NCBI RefSeq assembly: GCF_012848175.1
Contig: NZ_CP051651.1
Coordinates: 3,038,001 to 3,102,000 of the forward strand
Direction: 5' to 3'
Length of the DNA stretch: 64,000 bases
From: Xanthomonas campestris pv. badrii
GTDB lineage: Bacteria; Pseudomonadota; Gammaproteobacteria; Xanthomonadales; Xanthomonadaceae
Shown here: positions 43,172-51,944 of the stretch, in pieces
How the letters are laid out: every line of letters begins with the position of its first letter
Position numbering within the stretch: position 1 is the stretch's first letter
Notes under the pieces: model-generated
What the model was told of the DNA's origin: nothing
Databases searched by the model: none
What the model saw: only the letters and a program-made list of their open reading frames with translations
Translations under genes and position numbers: made by a program

Positions 43172-44731
43172 TCAGCGCTGCTCGGTCACCGCCCTGACCC
43201 GTCGCGTGAACTCGGCCAGTTCGGGCAGTCCCGGGTCCAGCTGGTGTGCCTCGTCCTGCGCACGCCGCGCGAACGCGGCATCTTCCTGGCCCAGGCGTTC
43301 GCTGCCAACGGCAATCCAGCGCTGCGCCAGGCGCCGGCGTGCGGCGGCCAGCGCCTCGCCCGTGGGCGTCAATGCCTGCCAGGCATCCAGGCAGCCGCGC
43401 GCCGCGCGCAGGCGGTTATCGCGAAGCTCGTCTTCGAAACAGCGTCGACTGGCCGGCGCCACGCGCGCAGCGGCCTGCAGCACGCGCGCATCGCGCGGCG
43501 CCAGCGCCTGTGCGGCGCGCACGGCGTCGTAGGCGCTGGCGCCCGGCGGGGTCATCCATTGCTGTCGTGCCTCGGCATCGGCCACGCGTTGCAGCAACAC
43601 GCGCAACCGGCGTTCGCGCACGCCACGCGACAAGCCGGTTTCTGGCCCACGCTGGGCATCGCGGGCGCGCGCGATCGCCTGTTCGGCCTGGGCGATGGAG
43701 GCGGCGCCCGGCACCAGCACCCGCGCCTGCTGCAGCGACTGCATGGCGTCGTCAAAATGGAAATCCGCGGCCTGGCGCCCCGCCTGGGCGGCATATTCGC
43801 TGGCCACCTGCTCAAGCCCGCGACGTGCGCCGGCATCTTCCGGCTCGGCCGCCAGCACCGCCATGAAATCGCGCGCCGCCGGTGCCAGGCGCCCCCGTCG
43901 CAGCAAGGTGTCGGCACGCTGCCGCCGCTGTTCGAGCGCACGGTGGTAATGGCCTTCGGTCGACGGCACATCGGCGTGGCCGGCGTCGTAGCGCTTGGCC
44001 GCCACCAACAGCGCGGCGGCCTCGCCAAGCGCATCGCGCGCCAGGGCGTGGCGCGCCTGCGCCAGCAGATCGGCCAGGGCATCTTCGCGCCCTTCCAGTG
44101 CATCGGTACGGTCCGGTGCCAGGCTGAGGACGCGTTGGTACAGCGGCAACGCACTGTCGGGCGTGCCATCCAGGCGACCCTGTTGCTGGGCGGCGACTGC
44201 TTGGGCGACCAGGGCATCCAGGCCGGCGCGGCGGGCCTGCAGGTCGCGCAGACGCAGGGCGACCGGGGCGATCTGCGCCTGCGGCACCTCCAACGCGGTT
44301 GCCAGCGCCAGCGCACGTTGCGCATCGGCCGCATCGCCGGCCGCGATCGCCGCACGCGCCTGCACCACCGCGGCCGCACCGGTACGCGCCAGCCCGGCGC
44401 GGGCCTCGCTGCGGTCGCCATCCAGCGCAAGTGCGGCGGCAAACAGTTCGCGCGCCCCGTTGCCGTCGGCAGCACTGAGCGTGCCGCGTGCCAATGCGGC
44501 AGTGCCACGCTGCAGCAGTTGCTGGATCCGGGTGTCCGGCCACAGCCAGTCGGCGAGCGGCTGGCGCAACACGATCACCCCCATCAGCAGGCAGAGCGAT
44601 AGCGCCAGCACCACGCGCCAGAGCGCGCGGCTGCGCAGCGGCGCCCAGAGGCGGGGCGACCTGGCCCAGCGCGGCAGCGGAAACATGCGGTTGCGTCCAT
44701 CCTTGGCGCGACCTGACGGGGACGCGTTCAC
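43172..44731 (-). CDS. TPR-like inner-membrane protein of unknown function
   Basis: Protein of about 519 residues. A short basic N-terminus (RAKDGRNRMFPLPRWARSPR) leads into one membrane segment at about 35-53 (LWRVVLALSLCLLMGVIVL). The rest is a long Ala/Arg-rich helical domain with repeated TPR-like units (ARELFAAALALDGDRSEARAGLARTG; ALPLYQRVLSLAPDRTDALEGREDAL; ARDFMAVLAAEPEDAGARRGLEQVA). Topology should be N-in with a large periplasmic domain. GTG 44731 is taken as the start because CAGGG lies just upstream; ATG 44686 is an alternative that gives 504 residues. I do not recognise a named family. It is transcribed in the same direction as relA but 275 bases away, so it is probably separate. 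Confidence 0.72.
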   Translation of the reverse strand: MNASPSGRAKDGRNRMFPLPRWARSPRLWAPLRSRALWRVVLALSLCLLMGVIVLRQPLADWLWPDTRIQQLLQRGTAALARGTLSAADGNGARELFAAALALDGDRSEARAGLARTGAAAVVQARAAIAAGDAADAQRALALATALEVPQAQIAPVALRLRDLQARRAGLDALVAQAVAAQQQGRLDGTPDSALPLYQRVLSLAPDRTDALEGREDALADLLAQARHALARDALGEAAALLVAAKRYDAGHADVPSTEGHYHRALEQRRQRADTLLRRGRLAPAARDFMAVLAAEPEDAGARRGLEQVASEYAAQAGRQAADFHFDDAMQSLQQARVLVPGAASIAQAEQAIARARDAQRGPETGLSRGVRERRLRVLLQRVADAEARQQWMTPPGASAYDAVRAAQALAPRDARVLQAAARVAPASRRCFEDELRDNRLRAARGCLDAWQALTPTGEALAAARRRLAQRWIAVGSERLGQEDAAFARRAQDEAHQLDPGLPELAEFTRRVRAVTEQR

Positions 44732-44818
44732 CCTGCCATGGTAGCGGGGTGGCGCGAAGGTGGCGTGGGTTTGTTCGGGAGTCGGGAGTCGTTGAGGCGC
44801 GCACGTGCGAACGGCTGA

Positions 44819-44857
44819 AGGCGCCTTGAACTCCTTCGGCGAATTTTCAAGGCGCCT
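44819..44857. terminator. 12-bp perfect inverted repeat after relA
   Basis: AGGCGCCTTGAA (44819-44830) pairs with TTCAAGGCGCCT (44846-44857) across 15 bases, 150 bases downstream of the relA stop and upstream of the TPR-protein gene. The stem is strong but no U-tract follows on the minus strand, so it may be a terminator remnant, an RNA-stabilising hairpin or a binding site. Short GGGAGTCGGGAGTC repeats lie nearby at 44777-44790. Confidence 0.4.
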
Positions 44858-45006
44858 GCAGTGCGGGGCAGGCACAGCTGCAGCGTGAGCGGCTGCCCGT
44901 ATCGCGGGCAAGCCGGACGGATGAGCGGTGGAAGCCGCGCATGCGTATTGGCAGCATCGGCCGAAGGGGGCACTTTGACGCAGAACACTGCGGTTTTGCG
45001 GGCCGC

Positions 45007-47178
45007 TTAGCCTAGTCTTCGCACTTCGCTGACCCCGGGCAAGGCATCCAGCTTGCCCAGCAGCGCAGACAACTGGTCGTAGTCGCTGACCTTGAGCCGC
45101 AGCCGCAGCTGCGCCCTGCCGGTGTCGCGCACGTTGTCGCTGTTGATCTCCAGCACGTGAGCGTCTTCCTGCGCGATCAGGTTGGTGATGTCCTTGAGCA
45201 ACCAGCGCCGGTCCACTGCGCGCACCTGCACATCCACCTCGTAGCCGCTGCCCGCCTTGCCCCACTCCACCGGCAACACGCGTTGCGGGTGGGCGGCCGC
45301 CAGCCGCGCCAGCGCCACGCAGTCGGTGCGGTGCACGGTGATGCCGCGGCCGCGGGTGAGATAGCCGGCAATCGGCTCGCCGGCCACCGGCTGGCAGCAC
45401 CGCGCCAGTTGCACCAGCAGGTTGCCCACGCCCTGCACGGTGAACTTGGACTTGCCCAGGCCCTCGCGGCGCGCGGTCGGACGTGGCGGTGCCGGCACCG
45501 CCGGCTGCGAGGCGGCGCGCTCGGCTTCCAGCAGCGCACGGCTGACCTGGTTCGGCCCGGTGTCGCCCAGCGCCACCTGGATATACAGATCGTCCGCATT
45601 CTCGGCGTGGAATTTGCGCGTCGCCACACTCAAATCGGCGTGCTGCAGGCCCAGCCGCTTGAGCTCGCGATCGAGCAAGTCCTTGCCGGCCTGCACATTG
45701 CGGGCGCGGTCGAGCTTGTGGAACCAGGCACGCACCTTGTCGCGAGAACGCCCGCTGGCCAGAAAGCCGTTGGACGCCAGCAACCAGTCGCGGCGCGGGT
45801 CCGCTTCCTTGGCGGTCATGATCTCCACCCGGTCGCCGCTGCGCAGCCGGTAGGTCAGCGGCACGATGCGGTCGTTGACCCGCGCGCCGCGGCAGCGGTG
45901 CCCCACCATGGTGTGCACGTGGTAGGCAAAATCCAGCGGGGTGGCGCCCTGCGGCAGATCGATGACCTCGCCCTTGGGGGTCAGCGCATAGACGCGGTCC
46001 TCGATCAGCTCGGCATCCAGCGCGCCGGCCAGTTCGCCGTGGTCGCCCTCCTGCACCTGTTCCAGCAGCTGGCGCATCCACAGGATCTTGCGGTCGAAGG
46101 CCTTTTCGGCGCCCTTGCCGCCCTCCTTGTACTTCCAGTGCGCGGCCACGCCGAGCTCGGCCTGGGCGTGCATCTCGTGGGTGCGGATCTGGATTTCGAT
46201 GGTGCGCCCTTCCGGGCCGACCACGGCGGTGTGCAGCGAGCGATAGTCGTTGGCCTTGGGCCGGGCGATGTAATCGTCGAACTCGCTGGGCACCGGCGTC
46301 CACAGCGAATGCACCGCGCCCAGCGCCGCATAGCAGGCGGCCACATCGTCCACCATCACCCGCACCGCGCGCACGTCGTAGAGCTGGTCGAACGACAAGC
46401 GCTTTTTCTGCATCTTCCGCCAGATGCTGTAGATGTGCTTCGGCCGCCCGCTGACCTCCGCGCGCAGGCCCTGGTCCGCCAGCGCGCTGGAAAGCATGCG
46501 CTTGACCGCTTCGATATAGCGTTCGCGGGCGATGCGGGTCTCGTCCACTTCGCGGGCGATGCGGCGGTAGGTGTCCGGCTCCAGGTGCCGGAACGCCAGG
46601 TCTTCCAGTTCCCATTTCACCTGCCAGATGCCCAGCCGGTTGGCCAGCGGTGCATGGATGTCGCGGGTGAGCTGAGCCAGCGCGCGGCGCTGGTCATCGC
46701 TGAGGCGGTCGGCCACGCGCATGCGCGCCAGCTGCCGTGCCAGCAGGATCGGCACCACGCGCAGGTCATGGATGATGGACAGCAGCAGGCGGCGCAATCC
46801 CTCGCTGTTGCGCCCGGCCTCGCGCCCGGCGTGCAGCGCCCACACCTGATCGGCCGCATCCAGCCCGTCGAGCAGCCCCTCCACTGCCACCCGACGTTCG
46901 GCCGGCTGCCAGGGCAGGCCGGCCATCGCACCGCGTAGTGTCGGCAGGTCGAACAGCAACGCCGCGATCAACGTCGCCTCGTCGGCGGCCAGCAGTGCCA
47001 GCGCATCCAGCGTGTCGCCAAGCAGCGACCACGCCACGCTGTCGGCTGGCGCAGGCGGCGCGTCCTGCCAGGCGCGCGCCAGCGCTTGGCGCAATGCGGG
47101 AGTAACCGATGCCAGCGCGGGGCGCTGCAGCACTGCCTGCAGGCGGTCGAATGAGGAACTGGTCACTACGGTGGACAC
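45007..47178 (-). CDS. relA: RelA (p)ppGpp synthetase
   Basis: RelA/SpoT-family enzyme of 723 residues that makes (p)ppGpp on stalled ribosomes. The N-terminal hydrolase-like HD region has lost the His-Asp motif, as is usual for monofunctional RelA. The synthetase domain carries GRPKHIYSIWRKMQKK, YDVRAVRVMVDD and EFDDYIARPKANDYRSLHTAV; the acidic E-x-D-D there is the RelA signature (bifunctional SpoT has RxKD). TGS (about 390-450) and C-terminal ZFD/ACT domains follow. The start is GTG 47178; I see no strong ribosome binding site for it. Transcription is leftward, divergent from pqqA. SpoT must be encoded elsewhere if present. Confidence 0.95.
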   Translation of the reverse strand: MSTVVTSSSFDRLQAVLQRPALASVTPALRQALARAWQDAPPAPADSVAWSLLGDTLDALALLAADEATLIAALLFDLPTLRGAMAGLPWQPAERRVAVEGLLDGLDAADQVWALHAGREAGRNSEGLRRLLLSIIHDLRVVPILLARQLARMRVADRLSDDQRRALAQLTRDIHAPLANRLGIWQVKWELEDLAFRHLEPDTYRRIAREVDETRIARERYIEAVKRMLSSALADQGLRAEVSGRPKHIYSIWRKMQKKRLSFDQLYDVRAVRVMVDDVAACYAALGAVHSLWTPVPSEFDDYIARPKANDYRSLHTAVVGPEGRTIEIQIRTHEMHAQAELGVAAHWKYKEGGKGAEKAFDRKILWMRQLLEQVQEGDHGELAGALDAELIEDRVYALTPKGEVIDLPQGATPLDFAYHVHTMVGHRCRGARVNDRIVPLTYRLRSGDRVEIMTAKEADPRRDWLLASNGFLASGRSRDKVRAWFHKLDRARNVQAGKDLLDRELKRLGLQHADLSVATRKFHAENADDLYIQVALGDTGPNQVSRALLEAERAASQPAVPAPPRPTARREGLGKSKFTVQGVGNLLVQLARCCQPVAGEPIAGYLTRGRGITVHRTDCVALARLAAAHPQRVLPVEWGKAGSGYEVDVQVRAVDRRWLLKDITNLIAQEDAHVLEINSDNVRDTGRAQLRLRLKVSDYDQLSALLGKLDALPGVSEVRRLG

Positions 47179-47483
47179 GGCGGCAGGCGATGACTGGAGT
47201 CTGGCAGCTACGGTAACGTGCGCGTCACCATCTCCACAACGCGCAATTTCCAGCCTGGCGCGGGCAGCTCATCTGGGCGCACTTATGGTCGGTTCACCCG
47301 CCAAGGGCTTGATTCGCAACCGCTGCGCGCCACGACGGGTGCGATGGCACACATGCCGCGCGGCACGGGATGCGGCTTTTTACGCGCCCTTTACAACTCG
47401 GGCAAACCGGCTGCCTATGCTCCCTGCACGTCATCGCCGCATTGCGCAGCGACGGCGTTTTTCCACCAACTGCGAGGTAGCCG
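47179..47483. other. Divergent relA-pqqA promoter region
   Basis: About 305 bases with no supported gene between divergent relA and pqqA. An AT-richer patch (47380-47420, CTTTTTACGCGCCCTTTACAACTCGGGC then TATGCT at 47418-47423) is the likeliest place for the pqq promoter, but -35/-10 spacing is poor and I do not claim a site. Confidence 0.35.
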
Positions 47484-47564
47484 ATGAAGACCTGGAAGAA
47501 GCCTGTCGTTCGTGAAGTGAATTGTGGCGCCGAAATCAATTGCTACGTCTCCGGCGAGTTTTGA
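47484..47564 (+). CDS. pqqA: PqqA, precursor peptide of PQQ
   Basis: Ribosomally made peptide of 26 residues, the substrate for pyrroloquinoline quinone synthesis. The conserved Glu17 and Tyr21 (E-x3-Y in GAEINCYVSGEF) are the two residues that PqqE cross-links and that become the PQQ core. The typical opening MKTWKKPVVREVNCG is present. It is short enough to be missed by ordinary gene callers. It lies 80 bases upstream of pqqB and heads the pqqABCDE operon. GAGGTAG precedes ATG 47484. Confidence 0.96.
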   Translation: MKTWKKPVVREVNCGAEINCYVSGEF

Positions 47565-47644
47565 TCCGGCCGTTTCTTGGCTCACCTGCCGCCCTCCCAT
47601 TGATGCATGACCGGCTGCGGCCGGCAGATAGGTAACAGCTCTCC

Positions 47645-48544
47645 ATGCGCATCATTGTTCTGGGATCGGCAGCCGGCGGTGGGCACCCGCAGTGGAATTG
47701 CCATACCCCCGCAAGCCAGCGGGCGTGGCAACAAGCAGACGGTGCCCAGCGTCGTACCCAGGCCAGCATCGCCGTCAGTGCGGATGGCCAGCGCTGGGTC
47801 CTGATCAATGCCTCACCCGATTTTCGGCAACAACTTCTTGCGACGCCTGCGCTCTGGCCGCAGCACGGCCTACGGCATTCGCCGATCGAGGCGGTGCTGC
47901 TGACCAGCGGCGAGATCGACCATATCGCCGGGCTGCTGTCGATGCGCGAGAGCCAGGCGTTCTCGTTGCATGCCAGCAGCCGCGTGCTGGAGCTGCTGGC
48001 GCAGAACCCGATCTTCGACGCCCTCAATCCGCACTACGTGTCGCGGCAGCCATTCACGCTGGACACGCCGTTGTCACTGCTGGGACTGCAACTGACGCCA
48101 TTTTCGGTGCCGGGCAAGGTCCCGCTGTTCATGGAATCGCGCAGTGGCGGCGACCTGGCCGGCTCCGATGAAGAGACCCTGGGCCTGACCATCGACGATG
48201 GCCGCCACCGCGTGCACTACATCCCCGGCTGCGCGGCCATGACCGACGCATTGCGCGAGCGCCTGCGCGGCGCCGAGCTGGTGTTCTTCGACGGCACGCT
48301 GTGGCGCGACGATGAGATGGTGCAGCTGGGCGTCAGCCAGAAAACCGGCCAGCGCATGGGCCATCTCAGCATCGATGGCCCGGACGGCACCATGGCGGCG
48401 TTCGCCCCGCTCGATGTGGCGCGCAAGATCTTCATCCACATCAACACCACCAATCCCGTGCTCAATCTCCATTCGCCCGAATACGCCAGCGCGCGCGCCA
48501 ACGGCTGGGAGGTTGCGCACGACGGCCTGGAGATCACCCTGTGA
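47645..48544 (+). CDS. pqqB: PQQ biosynthesis protein PqqB
   Basis: Metallo-beta-lactamase-fold protein of 299 residues, the usual PqqB length. Landmarks are IIVLGSAAGGGHPQWNCHTPASQRAW at the N-terminus, ASPDFRQQLL, LLTSGEIDHIAGLLSMRESQ (the diverged metal-binding region) and HINTTNPVLN near the C-terminus. It is proposed to act as an iron-dependent hydroxylase on the diamino-acid intermediate between PqqE/PqqF and PqqC. Its stop overlaps the pqqC start by 4 bases (GTGA). AGGTAAC precedes ATG 47645. Confidence 0.97.
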   Translation: MRIIVLGSAAGGGHPQWNCHTPASQRAWQQADGAQRRTQASIAVSADGQRWVLINASPDFRQQLLATPALWPQHGLRHSPIEAVLLTSGEIDHIAGLLSMRESQAFSLHASSRVLELLAQNPIFDALNPHYVSRQPFTLDTPLSLLGLQLTPFSVPGKVPLFMESRSGGDLAGSDEETLGLTIDDGRHRVHYIPGCAAMTDALRERLRGAELVFFDGTLWRDDEMVQLGVSQKTGQRMGHLSIDGPDGTMAAFAPLDVARKIFIHINTTNPVLNLHSPEYASARANGWEVAHDGLEITL

Positions 48545-49293
48545 CCGCCCTGCTCCCCCCCGACCAACTGGAAGCGGATTTGCGCGCCATCGGCGCGCGC
48601 CTGTATCACGACCAGCACCCGTTCCATGCGCTGCTGCACGATGGCAAGCTCGATCGCGGCCAGGTGCAGGCCTGGGCGCTCAACCGCTTCGAATACCAAC
48701 GCTGCATTCCCTTGAAGGACGCGGCGATCCTGGCGCGCATGGAAGACCCTGCGCTGCGCCGCATCTGGCGCCAGCGCATCCTCGACCATGACGGCAACAG
48801 CGCCGCCGACGGCGGCATCGCGCGCTGGCTGCATCTGACCGACGCACTGGGACTGGACCGCCATTTGGTGGAATCCGGACGCGCACTGCTGCCGGGCACG
48901 CGCTTCGCGGTGCAGGCATATCTGCAGTTCGTGCGCGAAAAGAGCCTGCTCGAAGCGATTGCCTCCTCGCTCACCGAGTTGTTCGCCCCCACTATCATCG
49001 GCCAGCGCGTGGCCGGCATGCTGAAGCACTACGACTTCGTCTCGCCCGAGGCGCTGGCCTACTTCGAGCATCGCCTGACCGAGGCACCGCGCGACTCGGA
49101 TTTCGCGCTGGATTACGTCAAGCAACATGCCAACACCGCAGAGAAGCAGGAGCTGGTCAAGGCTGCGTTGCACTTCAAGTGCTCGGTGCTGTGGGCGCAA
49201 CTGGACGCCTTGCACGTGGCCTATGTCTCACCGGGGATCGTGTGGCCGGACGCCTTCGTACCCGACCGCGCTGCCAGCCGGGTCGCCGCGTGA
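48541..49293 (+). CDS. pqqC: Pyrroloquinoline-quinone synthase PqqC
   Basis: Helical oxidase of 250 residues catalysing the last step of PQQ synthesis (ring closure and oxidation, cofactor-free). Family segments are YHDQHPFHALLHDGKL, WALNRFEYQRCIPLKDAAILARM, RRIWRQRILDHDG, LFAPTIIGQRVAGMLKHYDFV and FEHRLTEAPRDSDFALDYV. Active-site-type residues (His in HPFH, Tyr in EYQRC) are present. The GTG start at 48541 overlaps pqqB and the stop overlaps the pqqD start (GTGA), so coupling is tight. Confidence 0.97.
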   Translation: MTALLPPDQLEADLRAIGARLYHDQHPFHALLHDGKLDRGQVQAWALNRFEYQRCIPLKDAAILARMEDPALRRIWRQRILDHDGNSAADGGIARWLHLTDALGLDRHLVESGRALLPGTRFAVQAYLQFVREKSLLEAIASSLTELFAPTIIGQRVAGMLKHYDFVSPEALAYFEHRLTEAPRDSDFALDYVKQHANTAEKQELVKAALHFKCSVLWAQLDALHVAYVSPGIVWPDAFVPDRAASRVAA

Positions 49294-49568
49294 GCAGCAT
49301 TGGCCGCGACAGCCAGCCGGCCCTGCGCGCAGGCGTGCGCCTGCAACACGACCGTGCACGTGACCAATGGGTGCTGCTCGCACCCGAGCGCGTAGTCGAA
49401 CTGGACGAGATCGCCGTCGTGGTGGCGCAACGTTTCGACGGGGCGCGCTCGCTGGCGCAGATTGCGCAGGAGCTGGCGGCAGAATTCGATGCCGACCCTG
49501 CCGAGATTGAGGCAGATGTGATCGAACTCACCGGCACCCTGCATCAAAAGCGGTTGCTGCGATTATGA
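49290..49568 (+). CDS. pqqD: PQQ biosynthesis chaperone PqqD
   Basis: PqqD of 92 residues, a RiPP recognition element that binds PqqA and delivers it to PqqE. It starts at GTG 49290, overlapping the pqqC stop as GTGA. Family features are [50 protein letters not shown] and an acidic [10 protein letters not shown]. Its stop overlaps the pqqE ATG by 4 bases. It is a separate protein here, not fused to PqqC as in some species. Confidence 0.96.
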   Translation: MSSIGRDSQPALRAGVRLQHDRARDQWVLLAPERVVELDEIAVVVAQRFDGARSLAQIAQELAAEFDADPAEIEADVIELTGTLHQKRLLRL

Positions 49569-50698
49569 GCAATGCCGTACCCCCACCGCCGCTATCGGTG
49601 CTGCTGGAGCTGACCCACCGCTGCCCATTGGCGTGCCCGTACTGCTCCAACCCGATTGCGCTGGCGGCGCTGCGCGAAGAGATGGATACCGAGGGTTGGC
49701 GTTCGCTGCTGCAGCAGGCCGCCGACATGGGCGTGCTGCAGGCGCACTTTTCCGGTGGCGAACCGATGCTGCGCAAGGACCTGCCGGAGCTGGTGGCGCA
49801 TGCGCGCGCGCTCGGCCTGTACAGCAACCTGATCACCTCCGGCGTGGCCGGCGGCGAGCCGATGCTGGACCAGTTGCAGGCCGCCGGGCTGGAACACGTG
49901 CAGCTGAGCGTGCAGGACGTGGACCCGGCCGGTGCCGATCGTATTGCCGGGTATCGCAACAGCCTGTCCAAGAAGCGCGAATTCGCAGCCGCCGTGCGTG
50001 CACGCGGCCTGCCACTGACGCTCAACGCGGTGCTGCACCGGCACAACGCCGAACGGGTGCCGCAGATGATTGCGCTGGCGCTGGAATGGCAGGCCGAGCG
50101 TATCGAGGTGGCCCATACCCAGTACTACGGCTGGGGGCTGCGCAACCGTGCTGCCCTGATGCCCAGCCGTGAACAATTGATGGGCACGATTGCTGCGGTA
50201 GAAACTGCACGCCGCGAACTTGGCGACCGCCTGGCGATCGACTTCGTCACCCCCGACTATTACGCACGCCAGCCCAAGCCCTGCATGGGCGGCTGGGGCC
50301 AGCGCTTCGTCAATATCTCTCCGCGCGGCGACGTGCTGCCCTGCCATGCCGCCGAAACCATCGAGGGCATGCGCTTCGACAATCTGCGCGATCGCACGCT
50401 GGCGCAGATCTGGAACCACGGCGAGGCCTTCGTGCGTTTCCGCGGCACCGCATGGATGCCCGAGGTGTGCCAGGGCTGCCCCAAACGCGAGATCGACTGG
50501 GGCGGCTGCCGCTGCCAGGCGCTGGCGCTCAGCGGCGATGCCGCCACGCTGGACCCGGTGTGCGAGCGCTCGCCCGCGCATGCGCAGGTGCGCGCCACTG
50601 CCGAGCGCGAAGCTGCGGCCGTGGCACCGGACTTCGTGTACCGCCGCCCGGCACGTGCCGAACGCGCGCCTTCCACCGCCGACGTGACGCCGGACTAG
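49565..50698 (+). CDS. pqqE: Radical SAM PqqA peptide cyclase PqqE
   Basis: Radical S-adenosylmethionine enzyme of 377 residues that makes the Glu-Tyr carbon-carbon bond in PqqA. The SAM [4Fe-4S] motif C-x3-C-x2-C is in [13 protein letters not shown] near the N-terminus, followed by the family SGGEPML-type motif (FSGGEPML). The C-terminal SPASM region has cysteines for auxiliary clusters ([38 protein letters not shown]). It is the last gene of the pqqABCDE operon; no pqqF protease gene follows, so trimming of PqqA must be done by a protease encoded elsewhere. Confidence 0.97.
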   Translation: MSNAVPPPPLSVLLELTHRCPLACPYCSNPIALAALREEMDTEGWRSLLQQAADMGVLQAHFSGGEPMLRKDLPELVAHARALGLYSNLITSGVAGGEPMLDQLQAAGLEHVQLSVQDVDPAGADRIAGYRNSLSKKREFAAAVRARGLPLTLNAVLHRHNAERVPQMIALALEWQAERIEVAHTQYYGWGLRNRAALMPSREQLMGTIAAVETARRELGDRLAIDFVTPDYYARQPKPCMGGWGQRFVNISPRGDVLPCHAAETIEGMRFDNLRDRTLAQIWNHGEAFVRFRGTAWMPEVCQGCPKREIDWGGCRCQALALSGDAATLDPVCERSPAHAQVRATAEREAAAVAPDFVYRRPARAERAPSTADVTPD

Positions 50699-50907
50699 CT
50701 CCCACCCAGCGTTGCCGGGCATATCGGTTCCTGCGCGGCAGACAACGACACGGTCATTCTCTGGCTCGGCATGGCCATCCTGCTGCCCACTCGCGGCGCC
50801 CGCTCGTCAAGCGGCTGCGCTGGGCAGGACCCGGCAGCCGCCAGACAGTCTGCCAGCCGCAGTCACCTGCCCGCCCAGCGTCTACACTAGCGGCCTCTTA
50901 CTGACGG

Positions 50908-51429
50908 ATGGCTCTCATGTCGCTCGCGCGCCGCATTCCACTGCTGGTCTGCCTGACCCTTGCATTGACCGCCACACCGGCGCTGGCCCAGCGCTCCGTG
51001 CAGGGCGACCTGCAGTCGCAGATGAGCGCCGAGCAGTTCAAGGCCGCCGGCCTGGACAAGCTCACCGCCAGCGAACTGACCGCGCTCAACGACTGGTTGC
51101 AGGGCAAGGTTGCCAAGGAAGCCGCGGTGGTGGTCGAACAGGCCAAGGAAGCCGGCCGTCAGGAAGTCATCGTCAAGAACCGCGGCTTCTTCGACTTCGG
51201 CAGCAAGGAGCCGATCGAAAGCACTCTCGTGGGCGAATTCAAGGGGTTCTCAAAGGGCCGTATTTACACTCTGGCCAACGGTCAGGAATGGGAACAGACC
51301 GATGCGGCCAGCCTGTCGGGCGTACGCAAGGACGCGCCGAAGGTGAAGATCAAACCCGGCCTGGTCGGCGTGTGGTATCTGCAGATCGAGGGCTATAACA
51401 CCCCAGCCAAGGTGCGGCGGACCAAGTAA
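50908..51429 (+). CDS. Small exported hypothetical protein
   Basis: Protein of 173 residues (170 if ATG 50917 is used) with a Sec signal peptide (LARRIPLLVCLTLALTATPALA, cleavage after ALA), so probably periplasmic. The mature part has a short helical segment (MSAEQFKAAGLDKLTASELTALNDWL, then AKEAAVVVEQAKEAG) and a beta-rich end (ESTLVGEFKGFSKGRIYTLANGQEWEQTD ... KIKPGLVGVWYLQIEGYN). I recall similar unnamed xanthomonad proteins but no function. It follows pqqE after 209 bases and is probably a separate transcript. Confidence 0.82.
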   Translation: MALMSLARRIPLLVCLTLALTATPALAQRSVQGDLQSQMSAEQFKAAGLDKLTASELTALNDWLQGKVAKEAAVVVEQAKEAGRQEVIVKNRGFFDFGSKEPIESTLVGEFKGFSKGRIYTLANGQEWEQTDAASLSGVRKDAPKVKIKPGLVGVWYLQIEGYNTPAKVRRTK

Positions 51430-51944
51430 GCGCCCCTGACAAAACGATTGCGCGGCCGTCGGGCAGGCACGGCCCACGCTCGGAGTCGGCGTGTACCGCA
51501 TGCGTACACTCCGGTTCTGCGTGTGCCCTCCGCACCACCACCTGACGATTGCCCGCTACCTTCTGTTAGCCGCTCTCAGGCGCGTGGTGACGCCGCCGCC
51601 CGCTGGCCGCGCCAACACGCCGACCTCGGGCAGGGCCACGCCAGCCCTTGCCATCGCGATATGCGCGCCGTTGCTGCTGGCGTGCACTAGCGTCCGAAAG
51701 ACCAAGGCCACCGGCAGACGGCATAACCTGCGCCTGCGCACATCCGATGCGCCATCGCGGTCGCACTCTGTGTCTTGGATTGCTGGCGGCTTCGCTTGCG
51801 CCGCCACCATGCAGCCCTAGGTCACCGCGGCATGCGCGCGTCTGCCAGACTTCCGCACAGCCATCTGTTGCCCTGCCGCGCACGTCTGGTGGCTGCCTGA
51901 CTGCTGACAATCGCAGCACCCTGCGCTGCATCCGGAGAACGCCG
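51430..51944. other. Long intergenic region upstream of the PqaA-like gene
   Basis: About 515 bases with no supported gene. Open frames here are rich in Arg, Pro and Ser on all strands and lack ribosome binding sites. Short hairpins occur: GGCCGT/ACGGCC at about 51455-51475, possibly ending the upstream transcript, and GTGTAC/GTACAC at 51491-51496 and 51504-51509. An AAGACCAAGG stretch and an A/C-mixed region near 51700 look like nothing I recognise. Confidence 0.4.

Noticed and set aside
44777..44790. GGGAGTCGGGAGTC short tandem as a possible CRISPR or regulatory repeat.
   Set aside because: Only two copies of 7 bases, no spacers and no cas genes; probably worn intergenic repeat.
43172..46615. 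A continuous minus-strand frame of 1147 codons joining the TPR protein with upstream sequence.
   Set aside because: Upstream of 44731 it is a shadow of relA, which reads in another frame with strong homology. The real start of the TPR protein is GTG 44731 or ATG 44686.
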